Source of the DNA: an uncultured Bacteroidota bacterium
GTDB lineage: Bacteria; Bacteroidota; Bacteroidia; Chitinophagales; Chitinophagaceae
DNA: 59,013 bases
NCBI GenBank assembly: GCA_903874055.1
Contig: CAIQQR010000111.1
Coordinates: forward strand, 1-59,013
Direction of reading: 5' to 3'
Positions 16,419 to 24,791 of the stretch are shown here, in pieces (position 1 is the stretch's first letter; each line of letters opens with the position of its first letter). The translations under genes were made by a program, and so were the position numbers. The notes beneath the pieces were generated by a model. The model searched no databases, was not told the origin of the DNA, and saw only the letters and a program-made list of their open reading frames with translations.

Positions 16419-18176
16419 TTATGGATGATTCACTACAAAGATAGGTAATCGTGTTTGAGGTTGTCCTACCATTTGTTTGATGGACTTAAATTGTTGCAAC
16501 ACATTCCATTGGTCAACCCCAATTTCTTGTTGAATGGTTTTTACTTTTATTTTATCCTCATATCCGTCTATTAAATCCTCAATAAAAGACTTTGATTCTG
16601 GAAACGACTTTACACCATACCCCTTTAAATGTGCCAACTTAGCAGCTGCTGCAATAGCATCATTCAAATTACCAACTCTGTCTACCAATCCTACTTTAAC
16701 TGCATCCGATCCAGTCCATACTCTTCCTTGTGCAATGGAGTCAATATATTCTACCGATTTCTTTCTGCCTTGCGCTACCCTGGATTTAAACGCAAAATAA
16801 ATACTATCTACACCTGCTTGCATAAATCTTTGCTCTGTTGCATTTAATGGCCTTGTCGAACTTGGCGCATCGGCGTATGTGCTTGTATTTACTCTATCAA
16901 AAGTAACGCCTAATTTATTTTTTAAGAACCCACTTAAATTGGGTACCACCGAGAAAACACCAATAGAACCTGTAATGGTATTTGCATCTGCAAAAATAGA
17001 ATCTGCATTACAAGCAATATAATAACCACCAGATGCTGCATAATTTCCCATGCTCACCACCACTGGTTTCTCTTTTTTTAATAAATCTAATTCTCTCCAA
17101 ATAATATCACTCGCCAAAGCACTACCTCCAGGAGAATTTACTCTTAAAACAACTGCATCAATTGTTTTATCATTTCGTATACTTTGTAGCATTGCTCTAT
17201 AATCATCACTCGCAATACTATTATTTTGTCCCTTGCCCATCACAATATCACCATCGGCATATATGACTGCAACTTTTCCAGTTCCTGTACCTCTGATATT
17301 TGCAGCACTAGCATATTCACTCATTCCTACAAAAGCAATATCCTGCGCTTTGGTAACATGTACTTTTTGCGCTATTTTTTTCTTTACCTGATCGTCGTAT
17401 AGTAAGCCATCTACCAAATGATATTTTAAAGCATCATTTGCTGTTTGCACCATGCCTTTATCAGATAAAGTTTTTAAACTATCTGCTGAAACATTTCTTT
17501 GTTGTGAAGTACCTTGAATAAAACTATTGTACATGCCATTTAACCAAACACTGGTTTGTAACTTATTCGCAGGTGACATTTCGGTATACCTAAATGGCTC
17601 TGTTGCACTTTTAAATTTACCAGCATAAAAAACCTGAGTTTGAATTTCTAATTTATCCAACATTCCTTTCAAAAACATTGTTTCATAGGAAAAACCTGAC
17701 CATTCTAAACCACCTTGCGGGTGGGTGTATACTTCATCAGCTACATTTCCAATCCAATATCCTTTTTGCGTAATAGTTTCTCCAAAAGCAATGATGAACT
17801 TTTTAGATTTTTTAAAATCCAATAACGCAGTTCTAATTTCTTCGCTAGAAGCATAACCGTTTGGATTTTGTTGACACTTTATATAAATACCCTTTATTGC
17901 AGTATCAGTTTTAGCATGCTTAATTAAACCAATCAATTCAGACAATCCTGCTACTTTCCCTTTCTTTTTATTAAGTAATTCAGTAAAAGCATCCGTCTTT
18001 GTTTGTTCTGGAAAGTTTTCAGAAATATCTAATACCAAAACCGAATTGGAAGCAATTTTCTTTGGTTCTTCATAGGACAATGAACTGGCAATGGCAAAAA
18101 TGAATATTACCCCTAATATGGAAAATAGGATTAAAGAAACAAATGTTGCTAAAACAATTTTGAAAAAATTTTTCAT
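16419..18176 (-). CDS. sppA: Signal peptide peptidase SppA, 67-kDa type
   Basis: A membrane-bound serine protease that degrades cleaved signal peptides. From the ATG at 18176 it has 585 residues, the size of the double-domain E. coli SppA. The longer frame (to 18350) encodes a non-matching leader and runs into the folK region. An N-terminal anchor (residues 3-30) is followed by two SppA/S49 domains. The general-base lysine is probably in FYAGKFKSATEPF in the first domain and the nucleophilic serine in YAASGGYYIACNAD in the second. DRVNTSTYADAPSSTRPLN and GRVWTGSDA are further family landmarks. It is the first gene of an operon with the ABC-2 permease and the SRPBCC protein. Confidence 0.93.
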   Translation of the reverse strand: MKNFFKIVLATFVSLILFSILGVIFIFAIASSLSYEEPKKIASNSVLVLDISENFPEQTKTDAFTELLNKKKGKVAGLSELIGLIKHAKTDTAIKGIYIKCQQNPNGYASSEEIRTALLDFKKSKKFIIAFGETITQKGYWIGNVADEVYTHPQGGLEWSGFSYETMFLKGMLDKLEIQTQVFYAGKFKSATEPFRYTEMSPANKLQTSVWLNGMYNSFIQGTSQQRNVSADSLKTLSDKGMVQTANDALKYHLVDGLLYDDQVKKKIAQKVHVTKAQDIAFVGMSEYASAANIRGTGTGKVAVIYADGDIVMGKGQNNSIASDDYRAMLQSIRNDKTIDAVVLRVNSPGGSALASDIIWRELDLLKKEKPVVVSMGNYAASGGYYIACNADSIFADANTITGSIGVFSVVPNLSGFLKNKLGVTFDRVNTSTYADAPSSTRPLNATEQRFMQAGVDSIYFAFKSRVAQGRKKSVEYIDSIAQGRVWTGSDAVKVGLVDRVGNLNDAIAAAAKLAHLKGYGVKSFPESKSFIEDLIDGYEDKIKVKTIQQEIGVDQWNVLQQFKSIKQMVGQPQTRLPIFVVNHP

Positions 18177-18278
18177 GCTAAATTTTGATGTGAAATACAA
18201 TGCCCGCAAAATAGTAGGAACTAAAATAGGGTTACGCTGTAAAATTATGGATATTTGAGCTACTTTTATAATCCTTGT

Positions 18279-18767
18279 ATGAACAAAGTTTACCTTTTGA
18301 TAGGTGGCAATATGGGCGATCGAATGGCAAACCTTGCACAGGCCATACATTCAATTAATCAGGAAATTGGCCCTATTCAACTTACTTCTTCCATTTACGA
18401 AACAGCAGCTTGGGGCAATACCAAACAGCCTGATTTTTTAAATCAAGCCCTTTTTTTACATACTCAGTTAGATGCGTCTAGCCTAATGAATAAATTATTA
18501 GCTATTGAAATTGGCATGGGTCGTAAACGAGACATTCCAATGGGTCCAAGAACCATTGATTTAGATATTATTTACTTTAACGACATGGTCATTTCAAACG
18601 AATTGATTTCCATACCACACCCAAAAATTGCAGAACGAAGATTTGTTTTAATGCCATTAGAAGAAATTGCACCATTGTTTTTACACCCTATTTTAAAAAA
18701 GACTAATGAGGCATTGTTGAAAGATTGTGGAGATTCTTTAGCTGTGTATAAAAAAACAGATTTATAA
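18279..18767 (+). CDS. folK: HPPK, 2-amino-4-hydroxy-6-hydroxymethyldihydropteridine diphosphokinase
   Basis: A 162-residue cytosolic enzyme that transfers pyrophosphate from ATP to 6-hydroxymethyl-dihydropterin in folate synthesis. Motifs are clear: LLIGGNMGDR at the start, ETAAWG (pterin loop), and GPRTIDLDIIYFND with the metal-binding aspartates, then PHPKIAERRFVLMPL. The longer frame begins with TTG at 18255; the ATG at 18279 begins exactly with the conserved MNKVYLLIGGN. TACTTTTA at 18261-18268 may be its -7 element. The deoxynucleoside kinase gene follows. In Polaribacter, HPPK and dNK are known to be one fused protein, so separate adjacent genes fit an ancestral arrangement. folA and thyA lie 22 kb away. 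Confidence 0.95.
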   Translation: MNKVYLLIGGNMGDRMANLAQAIHSINQEIGPIQLTSSIYETAAWGNTKQPDFLNQALFLHTQLDASSLMNKLLAIEIGMGRKRDIPMGPRTIDLDIIYFNDMVISNELISIPHPKIAERRFVLMPLEEIAPLFLHPILKKTNEALLKDCGDSLAVYKKTDL

Positions 18768-18780
18768 GCAGTTGGCGTAC

Positions 18781-18788
18781 TATATTTG
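18781..18788 (+). promoter_or_regulatory. -7 promoter element of the deoxynucleoside kinase gene
   Basis: TATATTTG, a full match to TAnnTTTG, lies 20 bases before the ATG at 18809. The kinase can therefore be expressed separately from folK. Confidence 0.5.
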
Positions 18789-18808
18789 ACCAAGAAGAAT
18801 TGAAAAAT

Positions 18809-19441
18809 ATGAATTATCGTTTTATAGCAATTGAGGGGAATATAGGCGCAGGGAAAACGACGCTTTCACATTTATTATCTCAACATTATAATGCAAAATT
18901 AGTTTTAGAGGAGTTTGCGGAAAATCCTTTCTTGACTAAATTTTATGAGAACCCTAAGCAATACGCATTTCCATTAGAATTGTTTTTTTTAGCTGAACGT
19001 TTTAAACAACAACAAGAACTTGTAAAAACAAAAGACTTGTTTCAAGAGGTAATTATCTCTGACTATATTTTTACAAAATGTTTATTGTTTGCAAAAGTGA
19101 ATTTGCCTGAAGAAGAATTTAGATTGTATCAAAAAATGTTTGATGTTTTTTATCAGCAGCTAACTCCTCCTGATATCATCATTTATTTACATGCACCAGT
19201 GAACCGTTTGCAGGGAAATATTAAAAAAAGAAACAGGAAGTTTGAACAAGCAATTCCTGACGAATATTTATTTAAAATTCAAGAAACCTACACTAGCTAT
19301 ATTAAACAACATAATATTAAAACCATATTCGTGGACGCTAGTAATGCCGATTTCTTATACAACGAAGCCCATTTTAAAGTTATTACCGATGCCTTAGATA
19401 AAGATTTAGACGAGGGACAGCATTATTTTAATTTGCCTTAA
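18809..19441 (+). CDS. Deoxynucleoside kinase (dNK family)
   Basis: A 210-residue deoxynucleoside kinase, which phosphorylates deoxynucleosides for salvage. The P-loop is EGNIGAGKTT at the start, EEFAENPF holds the catalytic acidic residue, FFLAERFKQQ and SDYIF form the substrate pocket, and IIYLHAP with KKRNRKFEQ forms the lid. The longer frame starts at TTG 18800; the ATG at 18809 gives MNYRFIAIEGN. Base specificity (dA, dG or dC) is not readable without alignment. Neighbours are folK upstream (41 bp gap with its own promoter element) and an MFS carrier 9 bp downstream, so kinase and carrier are likely cotranscribed. Confidence 0.92.
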   Translation: MNYRFIAIEGNIGAGKTTLSHLLSQHYNAKLVLEEFAENPFLTKFYENPKQYAFPLELFFLAERFKQQQELVKTKDLFQEVIISDYIFTKCLLFAKVNLPEEEFRLYQKMFDVFYQQLTPPDIIIYLHAPVNRLQGNIKKRNRKFEQAIPDEYLFKIQETYTSYIKQHNIKTIFVDASNADFLYNEAHFKVITDALDKDLDEGQHYFNLP

Positions 19442-19450
19442 TTTAGCTAA

Positions 19451-20719
19451 ATGGAAAACACCAACTCAATTTCAAAGAACGATCCATTTGCAGCTATTAA
19501 GGTATCGGAATTTAGAAACCTAATGATTGGTCGTTTCTTGTTTATCATGGGACTTAGAATGATGGGGACTTTGGTGGGATGGTGGATTTATGAATTAACC
19601 AATCAGCCTTTTGCAATTGGATTAATTGGCTTAGCCGAAGTAATACCTGCCGTTTCTTTAGCCCTGTATGCTGGTCACGTTATTGATATCAGTGAAAAAA
19701 GAAAACTATTATTAAGAGGTGTTGTGCTGTATTGGATATGTGCTCTTGGCTTATTAGGCCTTTCCTATTATAATGACAAAACAGATCATTCCCTAAATCA
19801 CAATACTTTATGGATAGCGGTTGGTATTTATTTTTTAATTTTTTGTACCGGCATAATTCGTTCTTTTACAGGACCAAGCTTTAACACCATTATTGGAGGG
19901 ATTATCCCAAAAAATATTTTGCAAAATGCTACTACTTGGAGCCAAGCCATTTGGTTGACTGCATCCATATTAGGACATGCGATTGTTGGATTCATCATAG
20001 CAGGATATGGTCATACAGGCGCACTTTTTATAGTAGTTAGTTTGGTGACAATTGGATTTATATTTATTTCAAAAATTAAAGCACAGCCCCCACATGCAGC
20101 TATTGTAAAGGATCAAAAACCCATGGAAAGTGTAAAAGAAGGATTGCGGTTTGTTTATAACACAAAAGAAGTTTTAGGTGCTTTGTCATTGGATTTATTT
20201 GCAGTGTTATTTGGGGGCGCAGTTGCCATGATCCCTGTATTTGCTAAAGACATATTAAATTGTGGACCAATCGGTTTTGGTTGGTTAAACGCAGCATCGG
20301 ACATTGGTGCGATCTTAATTATTTTTATCATTACTATTTTCCCAGTAAATGCTGGACAGGGTAAAAAATTATTACTAGCAGTAGGCGGATTTGGAATTTG
20401 CATAATTGTTTTTGCCTTATCAAAAATATTCTGGATTTCCTTTGCTGCATTAGTAATGAGTGGAATATTAGATGGCTTTAGTATGATTGTGCGCGGAACC
20501 ATTGTTCAATTAAAAACACCCGATCATATGCGAGGTAGGGTTATGAGTGTTAACTCCATGTTTATCAATAGCAGTAATGAACTAGGTCAATTTGAAAGTG
20601 GCGTAGCGGCTAAATTAATGGGCGTAATTCCTTCCGTTGTATTTGGAGGAACTATGACTTTGTTGGTGGTGTTTACTACTTGGATTAAAGCGCCAAGCTT
20701 ACGAAAAATGGAGTACTAG
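19451..20719 (+). CDS. MFS transporter, EntS-like (MFS_3) type
   Basis: A 422-residue inner membrane carrier with 10 to 12 membrane segments. It resembles the enterobactin-exporter-like MFS_3 branch: early FRNLMIGRFLFIMGLRMMGTL, a second-half motif near VYNTKEVLGALSLDLFAVLFGG and, close to the C terminus, TPDHMRGRVMSVNSMFINSSNELGQ split over two helices. Proteins of this branch are often annotated as exporters, but no siderophore gene is near and the substrate is unknown. Position 9 bp after the deoxynucleoside kinase suggests cotranscription. It converges on the YkgJ-like gene with a 4-bp gap. Confidence 0.85.
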   Translation: MENTNSISKNDPFAAIKVSEFRNLMIGRFLFIMGLRMMGTLVGWWIYELTNQPFAIGLIGLAEVIPAVSLALYAGHVIDISEKRKLLLRGVVLYWICALGLLGLSYYNDKTDHSLNHNTLWIAVGIYFLIFCTGIIRSFTGPSFNTIIGGIIPKNILQNATTWSQAIWLTASILGHAIVGFIIAGYGHTGALFIVVSLVTIGFIFISKIKAQPPHAAIVKDQKPMESVKEGLRFVYNTKEVLGALSLDLFAVLFGGAVAMIPVFAKDILNCGPIGFGWLNAASDIGAILIIFIITIFPVNAGQGKKLLLAVGGFGICIIVFALSKIFWISFAALVMSGILDGFSMIVRGTIVQLKTPDHMRGRVMSVNSMFINSSNELGQFESGVAAKLMGVIPSVVFGGTMTLLVVFTTWIKAPSLRKMEY

Positions 20720-20723
20720 ATTT

Positions 20724-21206
20724 TTATTTCGCCAAAAGACCAATCATCACATCGTGTACCGCTGGACAAAATTCAGCATTTTTCATGGTAATTTTATCTC
20801 TCTTAAAAAAAACATCTTCGTCGGTATAAGGGAACCTTTCACAATCGGAAGGTCGATAATCGTATATACTACATGAATTGTCTTGATCCAAGAAAGGACA
20901 TGGCTTTGTTTTCACTACATAGTCTCCTTCACTATCCATTGAAAGATACTTTTCAATAAAAGGAACTTCTTTCATACCCATTGCCTTACTGATACGTTTA
21001 ATGTCGGGCATTTTAAAGCGGGGGGAGTAATTTTTACAACATCTTGCACAATCCAAGCAATCAATTTTTTCAAAAGCAGCCTCATGTAAATCCGGCAACT
21101 GTTTTAAAATAACACGCTTATCTACCCTCTTTAAAAAGTTTTGAAACTTTTTGAGTATCTCCGGAGCCGGAGTTTCGTATAAATGTTCAACAGAAGGGTC
21201 AATCAT
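20724..21206 (-). CDS. YkgJ-like cysteine-cluster protein
   Basis: A 160-residue protein of the YkgJ / zinc- or iron-chelate-binding cysteine cluster group. The cluster begins DCLDCARCCKNYSPRF at about residues 54-69 and continues with CPFLDQDNSCSIYDYRPSDCERFPY, then FCPAVHD near the C terminus. The role of this family is not established; some members are proposed to bind Fe-S or zinc. The ATG at 21206 is preceded by TACTTTTG and exactly four bases (GGGT), so the mRNA is probably leaderless. It is alone on the minus strand between the MFS and gcvP genes. Confidence 0.85.
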   Translation of the reverse strand: MIDPSVEHLYETPAPEILKKFQNFLKRVDKRVILKQLPDLHEAAFEKIDCLDCARCCKNYSPRFKMPDIKRISKAMGMKEVPFIEKYLSMDSEGDYVVKTKPCPFLDQDNSCSIYDYRPSDCERFPYTDEDVFFKRDKITMKNAEFCPAVHDVMIGLLAK

Positions 21207-21210
21207 ACCC

Positions 21211-21218
21211 CAAAAGTA
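21211..21218 (-). promoter_or_regulatory. -7 promoter element of the YkgJ-like gene
   Basis: The minus strand reads TACTTTTG, full consensus, with four bases before the ATG at 21206. Confidence 0.55.
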
Positions 21219-21289
21219 GCGATTTTAGTGTTCATCCACAAGCTTTCCCCACCTTTCGGAATTGACTTCCTAAGCCTATGATAATTAAG

Positions 21290-21297
21290 TATATTTG
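21290..21297 (+). promoter_or_regulatory. gcvP: -7 promoter element of gcvP
   Basis: TATATTTG lies 22 bases before the ATG at 21320. It is downstream of the alternative start at 21278, which it therefore argues against. Confidence 0.55.
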
Positions 21298-21319
21298 TGG
21301 CCATTTAAAACCTCCTTTT

Positions 21320-24178
21320 ATGTTGCTATCGAATACAAGTGGTGCAGAATTTATCAAAAGACATATTGGCCCGAATGATGCCGACACACAAAAAATGTTA
21401 GAAAGCATTGGCGCAAAATCTTTAAATGAATTAATCGAAAAAACAGTTCCTAATAATATTCGCTTAAAAAAGCCAATGAATATCCCGGCTGGATTAAGTG
21501 AATTTGAGATGTTGAAATCTCTTAAAGCAATTGGTGATAAAAATATTATTGCTAAAAATTTTATTGGACAAGGTTACTATGGCACAATTACGCCAAGTGT
21601 AATTTTGAGAAATATTTTTGAAAATCCAGGTTGGTATACTCAATACACGCCCTACCAAGCCGAAATTGCACAAGGTCGTTTAGAAAGTTTATTGAACTAC
21701 CAAACCATGGTTTCTGACTTAACTGGTTTACCAATTGCAAATGCATCTTTATTGGATGAAGCTACTGCAGCTGCCGAAGCAATGGCAATGATTTTTAATC
21801 ATGTAAATAAATCAGATAGTATTACGCAACCAAAATTATTTGTTGACGCAAATATATTTGAACAAACAAAGGATGTATTGGTGACACGTGCTAATCCAAT
21901 TGGCATTGAATTAGTTGATGGTGAATATCAGTCTACAACCATTGACAATAGTTTCTTTGGCGCAATTTTACAATATCCAAATAGCAAGGGTAGCATTGAA
22001 GACTATGCATCATTTATTGAGCAAGTGCATCAAGCCGGTGGTTTAGTCATTTTAATTGCAGATATTTTAGCATTAACATTATTAAAAAGCCCAGGTGAAT
22101 TAAACGCAGATGTTGCTGTTGGTAATACCCAAAGATTTGGTGTACCAATGGGATTTGGTGGACCTCATGCTGCTTACTTTGCAACGAAAGATGAATTCAA
22201 AAGAGGCATGCCAGGTCGTTTGATTGGAGTAAGTATTGATGCACAAGGAAATCGTGCGTTAAGAATGGCATTGCAAACACGTGAGCAGCATATTAAAAGA
22301 GAAAAAGCAACTTCAAATATTTGTACTGCTCAAGCATTGCTTGCAAATATGGCAGTAATGTATACGGTGTTCCATGGACCAGCGGGCATTAAAAAAATTG
22401 CTGAAAAAGTACATGGCTTAGCACAAAGTTTAGATCAACAATTGCAATCTTTAGGTTTACAACAAGCCAATGCATTTTATTTTGATACATTACATGTACA
22501 TGGATTTGATGCAAGTGCACTTCAAAAATTAGCTACTGAAGCAAATATCAACTTTAACTATTTAAAAGATGGTAGCATTAGCATTACCGTTGATGAAACT
22601 ACCGCTGTAAGTGATATTCAATTTATCGTTGCACTATTTGAAAAATTAACTGGTAAAAAAGCAACCGCAACCAACGCCAGCGTTAAGAACGCAAGTATTC
22701 AAGCAGATTTAGTAAGAACTTCAAAATACTTACTACACCCTGTGTTTAATACCCATCATAGTGAAACACAAATGATGCGTTACATAAAGCAATTAGAAAA
22801 CAAAGACTTGTCTTTAAACACTAGCATGATTAGTTTGGGAAGTTGTACCATGAAATTAAATGCTGCAACTGAAATGATTCCTGTTAGCTGGCCTGCTTTT
22901 AGTAGCCTACACCCTTTTGCGCCTCATCATCAAACATTAGGTTACCAAGAATTAGCAAAAGAATTAAGTGCTTATTTATGTGAAACAACTGGATTCACTG
23001 CTTGTAGCTTACAGCCCAATAGTGGAGCACAAGGTGAATATGCTGGATTATTAACCATTCGTTCTTATCACCAAGCACGCAATGAAGCTCATCGTGATAT
23101 TGTGTTAATCCCAATTAGTGCACACGGGACCAATCCTGCAAGTGCAGTGATGGCAGGCTTTAAAGTGGTGGTGGTAGCATGTGACGAAGCAGGAAATATT
23201 GATTTTGCAGATTTAAAAGCAAAAGCTGAATTACATGCAGCTCATTTAGGCGCATTGATGGTGACTTACCCAAGTACACATGGTGTGTTTGAAGAAACCA
23301 TTATTGATATATGTCAAACCATCCACGATTTTGGTGGTTTAGTTTACATGGATGGTGCCAACATGAATGCTCAAGTTGGATTAACAAGTCCTGGAAATAT
23401 TGGTGCTGATGTTTGTCACTTAAACTTACATAAAACATTCGCTATTCCTCATGGTGGAGGAGGACCTGGTATGGGACCGATTTGTGTGAATGATAAGCTA
23501 GCTCCGTTCTTACCTGGTCATAACAACAATGGAAATGGCGCGAACGCAGTGAGCGCGGCTCCTTTAGGATCAGCAAGTATTTTATTAATTAGTTACGCAT
23601 ACATTAAAATGTTAGGCGCTGAAGGTTTAGCACTTTCTACTGCTTATGCAATTATGAATGCGAATTATATGAAGTCGAGATTAGAAAAATGCTACCCTAT
23701 TTTATATGCTGGTAAAAATGGAACCTGTGCACATGAATTTATCATTGACCTTAGACCATTTAAAGCAAGCGCAGGCATTGAAGCCGAAGATGTTGCAAAG
23801 CGTTTAATTGATTATGGATTCCACGCCCCAACCATGAGCTTCCCAGTAGCTGGTACTATTATGATTGAGCCAACCGAGAGTGAAGATAAAGGGGAGTTAG
23901 ATCGTTTTTGTGATGCGTTGATTGGCATTTACCATGAAATTAAAGCCATTGAAAACGGACAATTGGATAAAGTTGATAATCCATTAAAAAATGCACCTCA
24001 TACTCAAAAAGTAATCTGTGCGGATGAGTGGAGTCATGGTTATTCAAGACAAACTGCAGCATTCCCATTACCATATGTGCAAGAAAGTAAATTCTGGCCA
24101 ACAGTGGCAAGAGTAAACAATACACATGGTGATCGTAATTTGGTTTGTACATGTGAACCAGTGGCATCTTACGCTTAG
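21320..24178 (+). CDS. gcvP: Glycine dehydrogenase (decarboxylating), P-protein of the glycine cleavage system
   Basis: A 952-residue single-chain P-protein that decarboxylates glycine with pyridoxal phosphate and passes the aminomethyl group to the H-protein lipoyl arm. The N-terminal half opens [10 protein letters not shown] and contains [15 protein letters not shown]. The C-terminal half carries [12 protein letters not shown] and the PLP-lysine segment [18 protein letters not shown]. It is full length and fused, unlike the split GcvPA/GcvPB form. The longer frame starts at 21278, upstream of the promoter element, so 21320 is chosen. gcvT, gcvH and lpd are not in the window. A strong terminator follows at 24197. 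No glycine riboswitch is visible, as the leader is too short. Confidence 0.96.
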   Translation: MLLSNTSGAEFIKRHIGPNDADTQKMLESIGAKSLNELIEKTVPNNIRLKKPMNIPAGLSEFEMLKSLKAIGDKNIIAKNFIGQGYYGTITPSVILRNIFENPGWYTQYTPYQAEIAQGRLESLLNYQTMVSDLTGLPIANASLLDEATAAAEAMAMIFNHVNKSDSITQPKLFVDANIFEQTKDVLVTRANPIGIELVDGEYQSTTIDNSFFGAILQYPNSKGSIEDYASFIEQVHQAGGLVILIADILALTLLKSPGELNADVAVGNTQRFGVPMGFGGPHAAYFATKDEFKRGMPGRLIGVSIDAQGNRALRMALQTREQHIKREKATSNICTAQALLANMAVMYTVFHGPAGIKKIAEKVHGLAQSLDQQLQSLGLQQANAFYFDTLHVHGFDASALQKLATEANINFNYLKDGSISITVDETTAVSDIQFIVALFEKLTGKKATATNASVKNASIQADLVRTSKYLLHPVFNTHHSETQMMRYIKQLENKDLSLNTSMISLGSCTMKLNAATEMIPVSWPAFSSLHPFAPHHQTLGYQELAKELSAYLCETTGFTACSLQPNSGAQGEYAGLLTIRSYHQARNEAHRDIVLIPISAHGTNPASAVMAGFKVVVVACDEAGNIDFADLKAKAELHAAHLGALMVTYPSTHGVFEETIIDICQTIHDFGGLVYMDGANMNAQVGLTSPGNIGADVCHLNLHKTFAIPHGGGGPGMGPICVNDKLAPFLPGHNNNGNGANAVSAAPLGSASILLISYAYIKMLGAEGLALSTAYAIMNANYMKSRLEKCYPILYAGKNGTCAHEFIIDLRPFKASAGIEAEDVAKRLIDYGFHAPTMSFPVAGTIMIEPTESEDKGELDRFCDALIGIYHEIKAIENGQLDKVDNPLKNAPHTQKVICADEWSHGYSRQTAAFPLPYVQESKFWPTVARVNNTHGDRNLVCTCEPVASYA

Positions 24179-24196
24179 TATAAACACTTCCCACAT

Positions 24197-24230
24197 AAAA
24201 AAGCCTCGTCCAAAAGACGAGGCTTTTTTA
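24197..24230. terminator. Intrinsic terminator after gcvP
   Basis: A perfect 8-bp GC-rich stem GCCTCGTC / GACGAGGC with loop CAAAA is flanked by A6 and T6. It should work on both strands, serving gcvP and the converging small regulator gene. Confidence 0.9.
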
Positions 24231-24265
24231 TATACCATCATTCGGGGGAAAGAAACAATTCCTAT

Positions 24266-24679
24266 TTATCGAGCATCCGATATGGTGCTGGCATGATTAT
24301 TATTATTCAACATAAACTCATACAAGCCAATGATCTTTTCTTTATCCTTGATTAATGTGTTTAGTTTTTCAAGGTCTGACTCCATTGTTTTTATTTTTTT
24401 ATTTTCGGACTCATATCTAAAAGCAAACTCATCTACTTGAAGACTATTTACCTTATTAGCATCTTCCATTAGCATTTGCCCGGCACCTGTAAGCACCCAT
24501 AGAATATTTAAGTCTGGAAAATGATGGTGGATCTTAATTAAAATATCAGACCCTACCGATCCTAAATTTTTTAACTGCTTTGAATAGTATCCATTTGACA
24601 AATGAATGTTTCTCTCAAAAGCATGTGGAGAAATGGATTTAAAGTGTAGGTACGCTGCGATTCTTTCAATTGGTTTCAT
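24266..24679 (-). CDS. Small helix-turn-helix-like DNA-binding protein with coiled-coil tail
   Basis: A 137-residue protein with an N-terminal helical domain (about 1-70) that resembles the lambda-repressor/XRE type common in Chitinophagaceae: RIAAYLHFKSISPHAFER, then LSNGYYSKQLKNLGSVGSDILIKI, then FPDLNILWVLTGAGQML. The C-terminal part (about 85-125) is a heptad-like coiled coil (YESENKKIKTMESDLEKLNTLIKDKEKI), suited to dimerisation. It looks like a one-component transcription regulator. Two 17-bp direct repeats lie just upstream, one overlapping a possible -7 element (TATCTTTT), which suggests autoregulation. Its target genes are unknown. It could be a phage-derived repressor, but no other phage gene is present. 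Confidence 0.75.
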   Translation of the reverse strand: MKPIERIAAYLHFKSISPHAFERNIHLSNGYYSKQLKNLGSVGSDILIKIHHHFPDLNILWVLTGAGQMLMEDANKVNSLQVDEFAFRYESENKKIKTMESDLEKLNTLIKDKEKIIGLYEFMLNNNNHASTISDAR

Positions 24680-24743
24680 AGCTTAAAATTTTATTGGTTA
24701 TTGTGCATTCCCAATATTAAAACCAATCGTCATATTATAAAAG

Positions 24744-24782
24744 ATACTTAGGCCTCATTTAATTTATACTTAGGCCTCATTT
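24744..24782. repeat. Two 17-bp direct repeats, possible operator
   Basis: ATACTTAGGCCTCATTT occurs at 24744-24760 and again at 24766-24782, identical, with a 22-bp period (two helical turns). Each holds the 6-bp palindrome AGGCCT. The copy nearer the small DNA-binding protein gene abuts a TATCTTTT -7-like element read on the minus strand. This is consistent with tandem binding of a dimeric regulator, but that is inferred. Confidence 0.6.
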
Positions 24783-24791
24783 TAAAGCCAA

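Noticed and set aside
18177..18350. Longer N terminus for SppA
   Set aside because: It adds 58 residues without a signal anchor pattern and crosses the folK start; the ATG at 18176 begins the membrane anchor.
20155..20502. 115-residue minus-strand frame inside the MFS gene
   Set aside because: The plus-strand protein is a clear MFS carrier with conserved motifs; the antisense frame has no start signal or family features.
21207..21319. Glycine riboswitch before gcvP
   Set aside because: The leader after the -7 element is only about 20 bases, too short for a riboswitch.
24266..24782. Prophage remnant around the small repressor-like gene
   Set aside because: No integrase, structural or lysis gene and no attachment-site repeats are near; the flanking genes are core genes.
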